Part shown: in pieces, positions 15,604 through 16,184 of the stretch
How positions within the stretch are numbered: position 1 is the stretch's first letter
How the letters are laid out: each line of letters starts with the position of its first letter
Assembly: GCA_041484525.1 (NCBI GenBank)
Contig: JBGPHT010000174.1
Span: 1-16,184 of the forward strand
DNA: 16,184 bases
Direction of reading: 5' to 3'
Origin: JBGPHT01 sp041484525
GTDB taxonomy: Bacteria > Acidobacteriota > Terriglobia > Bryobacterales > Bryobacteraceae
The notes under the pieces: generated by a model
Told to the model about the DNA's origin: nothing
The model's database searches: none
The model's input: the letters and a program-made list of their open reading frames with translations, nothing else
Program-made: the position numbers and the translations under genes

Positions 15604-15633
15604 TTGCACGATTGGTACTGACTCTGCTATTCT
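15604..15633 (+). promoter_or_regulatory. Candidate upstream rRNA promoter
   Basis: TTGCAC (15604-15609) and TATTCT (15628-15633) are separated by 18 nt, and the A/T-rich tract at 15517-15550 lies just upstream. It would start transcription near 15640, about 370 nt before 16S. Confidence 0.35.
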
Positions 15634-15684
15634 GGTCAAGTCGCCGAATTGAGGATCTGAGGCGTTGCTCGCCCTGCGAGGCTC

Positions 15685-15713
15685 TTGCCATGCAGGATTG
15701 AGCATGTTATAAA
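15685..15713 (+). promoter_or_regulatory. Candidate main rRNA promoter
   Basis: TTGCCA (15685-15690) and TATAAA (15708-15713) are separated by exactly 17 nt, the best sigma70 match in the region. Transcription would begin near 15720 and give a leader of about 290 nt, a normal length for rRNA operons. Confidence 0.5.
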
Positions 15714-15751
15714 TAATGAAGATCCTCTGCAAGGAATGGTAACAAAACTCT

Positions 15752-15767
15752 GCGCGGGCCACCGCGC
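15752..15767 (+). other. GC hairpin in the rRNA leader
   Basis: GCGCGG and CCGCGC form a perfect 6-bp stem around a GCCA loop. There is no T tract after it, so it is not an intrinsic terminator. It lies inside the transcribed leader if the promoter at 15685-15713 is used. Confidence 0.4.
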
Positions 15768-15892
15768 GGGGCGGAATACGACCTTCCTGTTTGGTTCTTT
15801 TAAAGTTTCTAAAGCTTTCCCGGCAGAATCCGCATCTACGTTTTTGGGGGTGCTATCGCCGGAACAAGTTTCGAGGCCCTCCGCGGGTTCAG

Positions 15893-15904
15893 ATATTTCG
15901 ATGT
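15893..15904 (+). repeat. 12-nt direct repeat, copy 2, within a small stem-loop
   Basis: The second copy of ATATTTCGATGT sits in CAGATA-TTTCGA-TGTCTG (15890-15907), a 6-bp stem with one U-G pair. It lies about 17 nt before the boxA-like element in the leader. Confidence 0.5.
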
Positions 15905-15923
15905 CTGAGAACGTGCGAGCAGA

Positions 15924-15934
15924 TCTTTGACAAT
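15924..15934 (+). promoter_or_regulatory. boxA-like antitermination element of the rRNA leader
   Basis: TCTTTGACAAT resembles the TCTTTGA-type boxA that Nus factors bind upstream of 16S genes, and it lies about 75-85 nt before the 16S start. The same bases contain a consensus -35 (TTGACA, 15927-15932) with a poor -10 (TAAAGA) 16 nt later, so a third promoter is an alternative reading. Confidence 0.45.
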
Positions 15935-16008
15935 CTGGTTGGATGCAGTAAAGAAAAATTCGTCAGTTCTCTGAGTTTAACTGGGGCGATTGATACAACT
16001 CTACATGT

Positions 16009-16184
16009 TCAAATGAGAGTTTGATCCCGGCTCAGAATCAACGCTGGCGGCGCGCTTAACACATGCAAGTCGAACGAGAAAGTGGAGCAATCCATGAGTA
16101 CAGTGGCGTACGGGTGAGTAACACGTGGGTAATCTACCTCTTAGTGGGGAATAACCCTGGGAAACCGGGGCTAATACCGCATAA
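16009..16184 (+). rRNA. rrs: 16S ribosomal RNA, 5' part (runs off the window)
   Basis: AGAGTTTGATC begins at 16016, which equals E. coli position 8, so the mature 5' end is placed near 16009. Universal blocks follow in order: AACGCTGGCGGC, TTAACACATGCAAGTCGAACG, ACGGGTGAGTAACACGT, and GCTAATACCGCATAA at the edge. GAATCAACGCTGG instead of GATTGAACGCTGG fits Acidobacteriota. About the first 176 nt are present, covering helices 1-8 and part of V1. One base is unusual: position 20 is C (16028), where nearly all bacteria have U. The rRNA-processing stem cannot be checked because its 3' partner lies outside. Confidence 0.97.

Larger units (their letters stand above)
15432..16008 (+). other. Non-coding promoter and leader region of the ribosomal RNA operon
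   Basis: 577 nt with no credible gene. It is richer in A/T than the rest of the window, most strikingly at 15517-15550, as expected for sequence upstream of rRNA promoters. Short open frames here lack ribosome binding sites and family-like sequence. The region holds two promoter candidates, a 12-nt repeat that folds into small hairpins, a GC hairpin and a boxA-like element, each listed separately. Confidence 0.7.

Noticed and set aside
15752..15770. Intrinsic terminator upstream of the 16S gene
   Set aside because: The hairpin is followed by G-rich sequence, not a T tract, and termination inside an rRNA leader would be unexpected.
15685..16024. Small open frames of 81 and 77 codons before the 16S gene
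   Set aside because: They lie in the rRNA promoter and leader, one runs into the 16S gene itself, and neither has a ribosome binding site or recognisable sequence.

Overview
The window reads as a chromosomal segment of an Acidobacteriota bacterium, probably of the Solibacteres/Bryobacterales type. Three observations point there. The 5' part of a 16S rRNA gene at the right edge has the acidobacterial-style start (GAATCAACGCTGGCGGC). There is a PadR regulator paired with an 'acidobacterial duplicated orphan permease' (ADOP). There is also an Oar-like receptor with an N-terminal carboxypeptidase-regulatory domain. GC content is high, except in the transposase tail at the left edge, the stretch around 3160-3270 and the rRNA leader. 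No database search was possible, so all product names rest on motifs and remembered family features.

Layout, left to right. Positions 1-117 hold the last codons of a transposase that looks like the ISAzo13 family. Positions 179-3159 (+) hold a two-gene, translationally overlapping unit: a secreted repeat protein resembling DUF5666, followed by an Oar/TonB-receptor-like outer-membrane protein that stops in mid-barrel. Positions 3270-6017 (+) encode a periplasmic two-domain M16 zinc peptidase. It converges on a minus-strand pair (8935-6027): a dimethylarginine dimethylaminohydrolase-like enzyme, then an exported TPR protein. Divergent from these, 8982-12158 (+) encodes PadR and the ADOP permease. 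Positions 12266-13876 (+) encode a protein of the L-fucose/L-arabinose isomerase fold. It converges, with overlapping stop codons, on a minus-strand pair (15431-13873): a secreted protein of unknown function and a small YqiA-like alpha/beta hydrolase. Positions 15432-16008 are a non-coding rRNA promoter and leader region with candidate sigma70 promoters, a boxA-like element and a repeated stem-loop. The 16S gene starts near 16009 and runs off the window.

Most of this is ordinary acidobacterial chromosome: cell-envelope proteins, small metabolic enzymes and one ribosomal operon start. I see no defence island, CRISPR array, prophage or biosynthetic cluster. The points most worth a second look are: (i) a codon-phased degenerate repeat that inflates the periplasmic loop of the ADOP permease; (ii) a T-to-C change at 16S position 20 (E. 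coli numbering), inside the 27F primer site and the central pseudoknot; (iii) the mid-barrel truncation of the receptor; (iv) the lack of a normal start codon for the TPR gene's signal peptide; and (v) three genes whose only visible 5' signal is an ACAA-type -10-like box 6-7 nt before ATG, which suggests leaderless transcripts.
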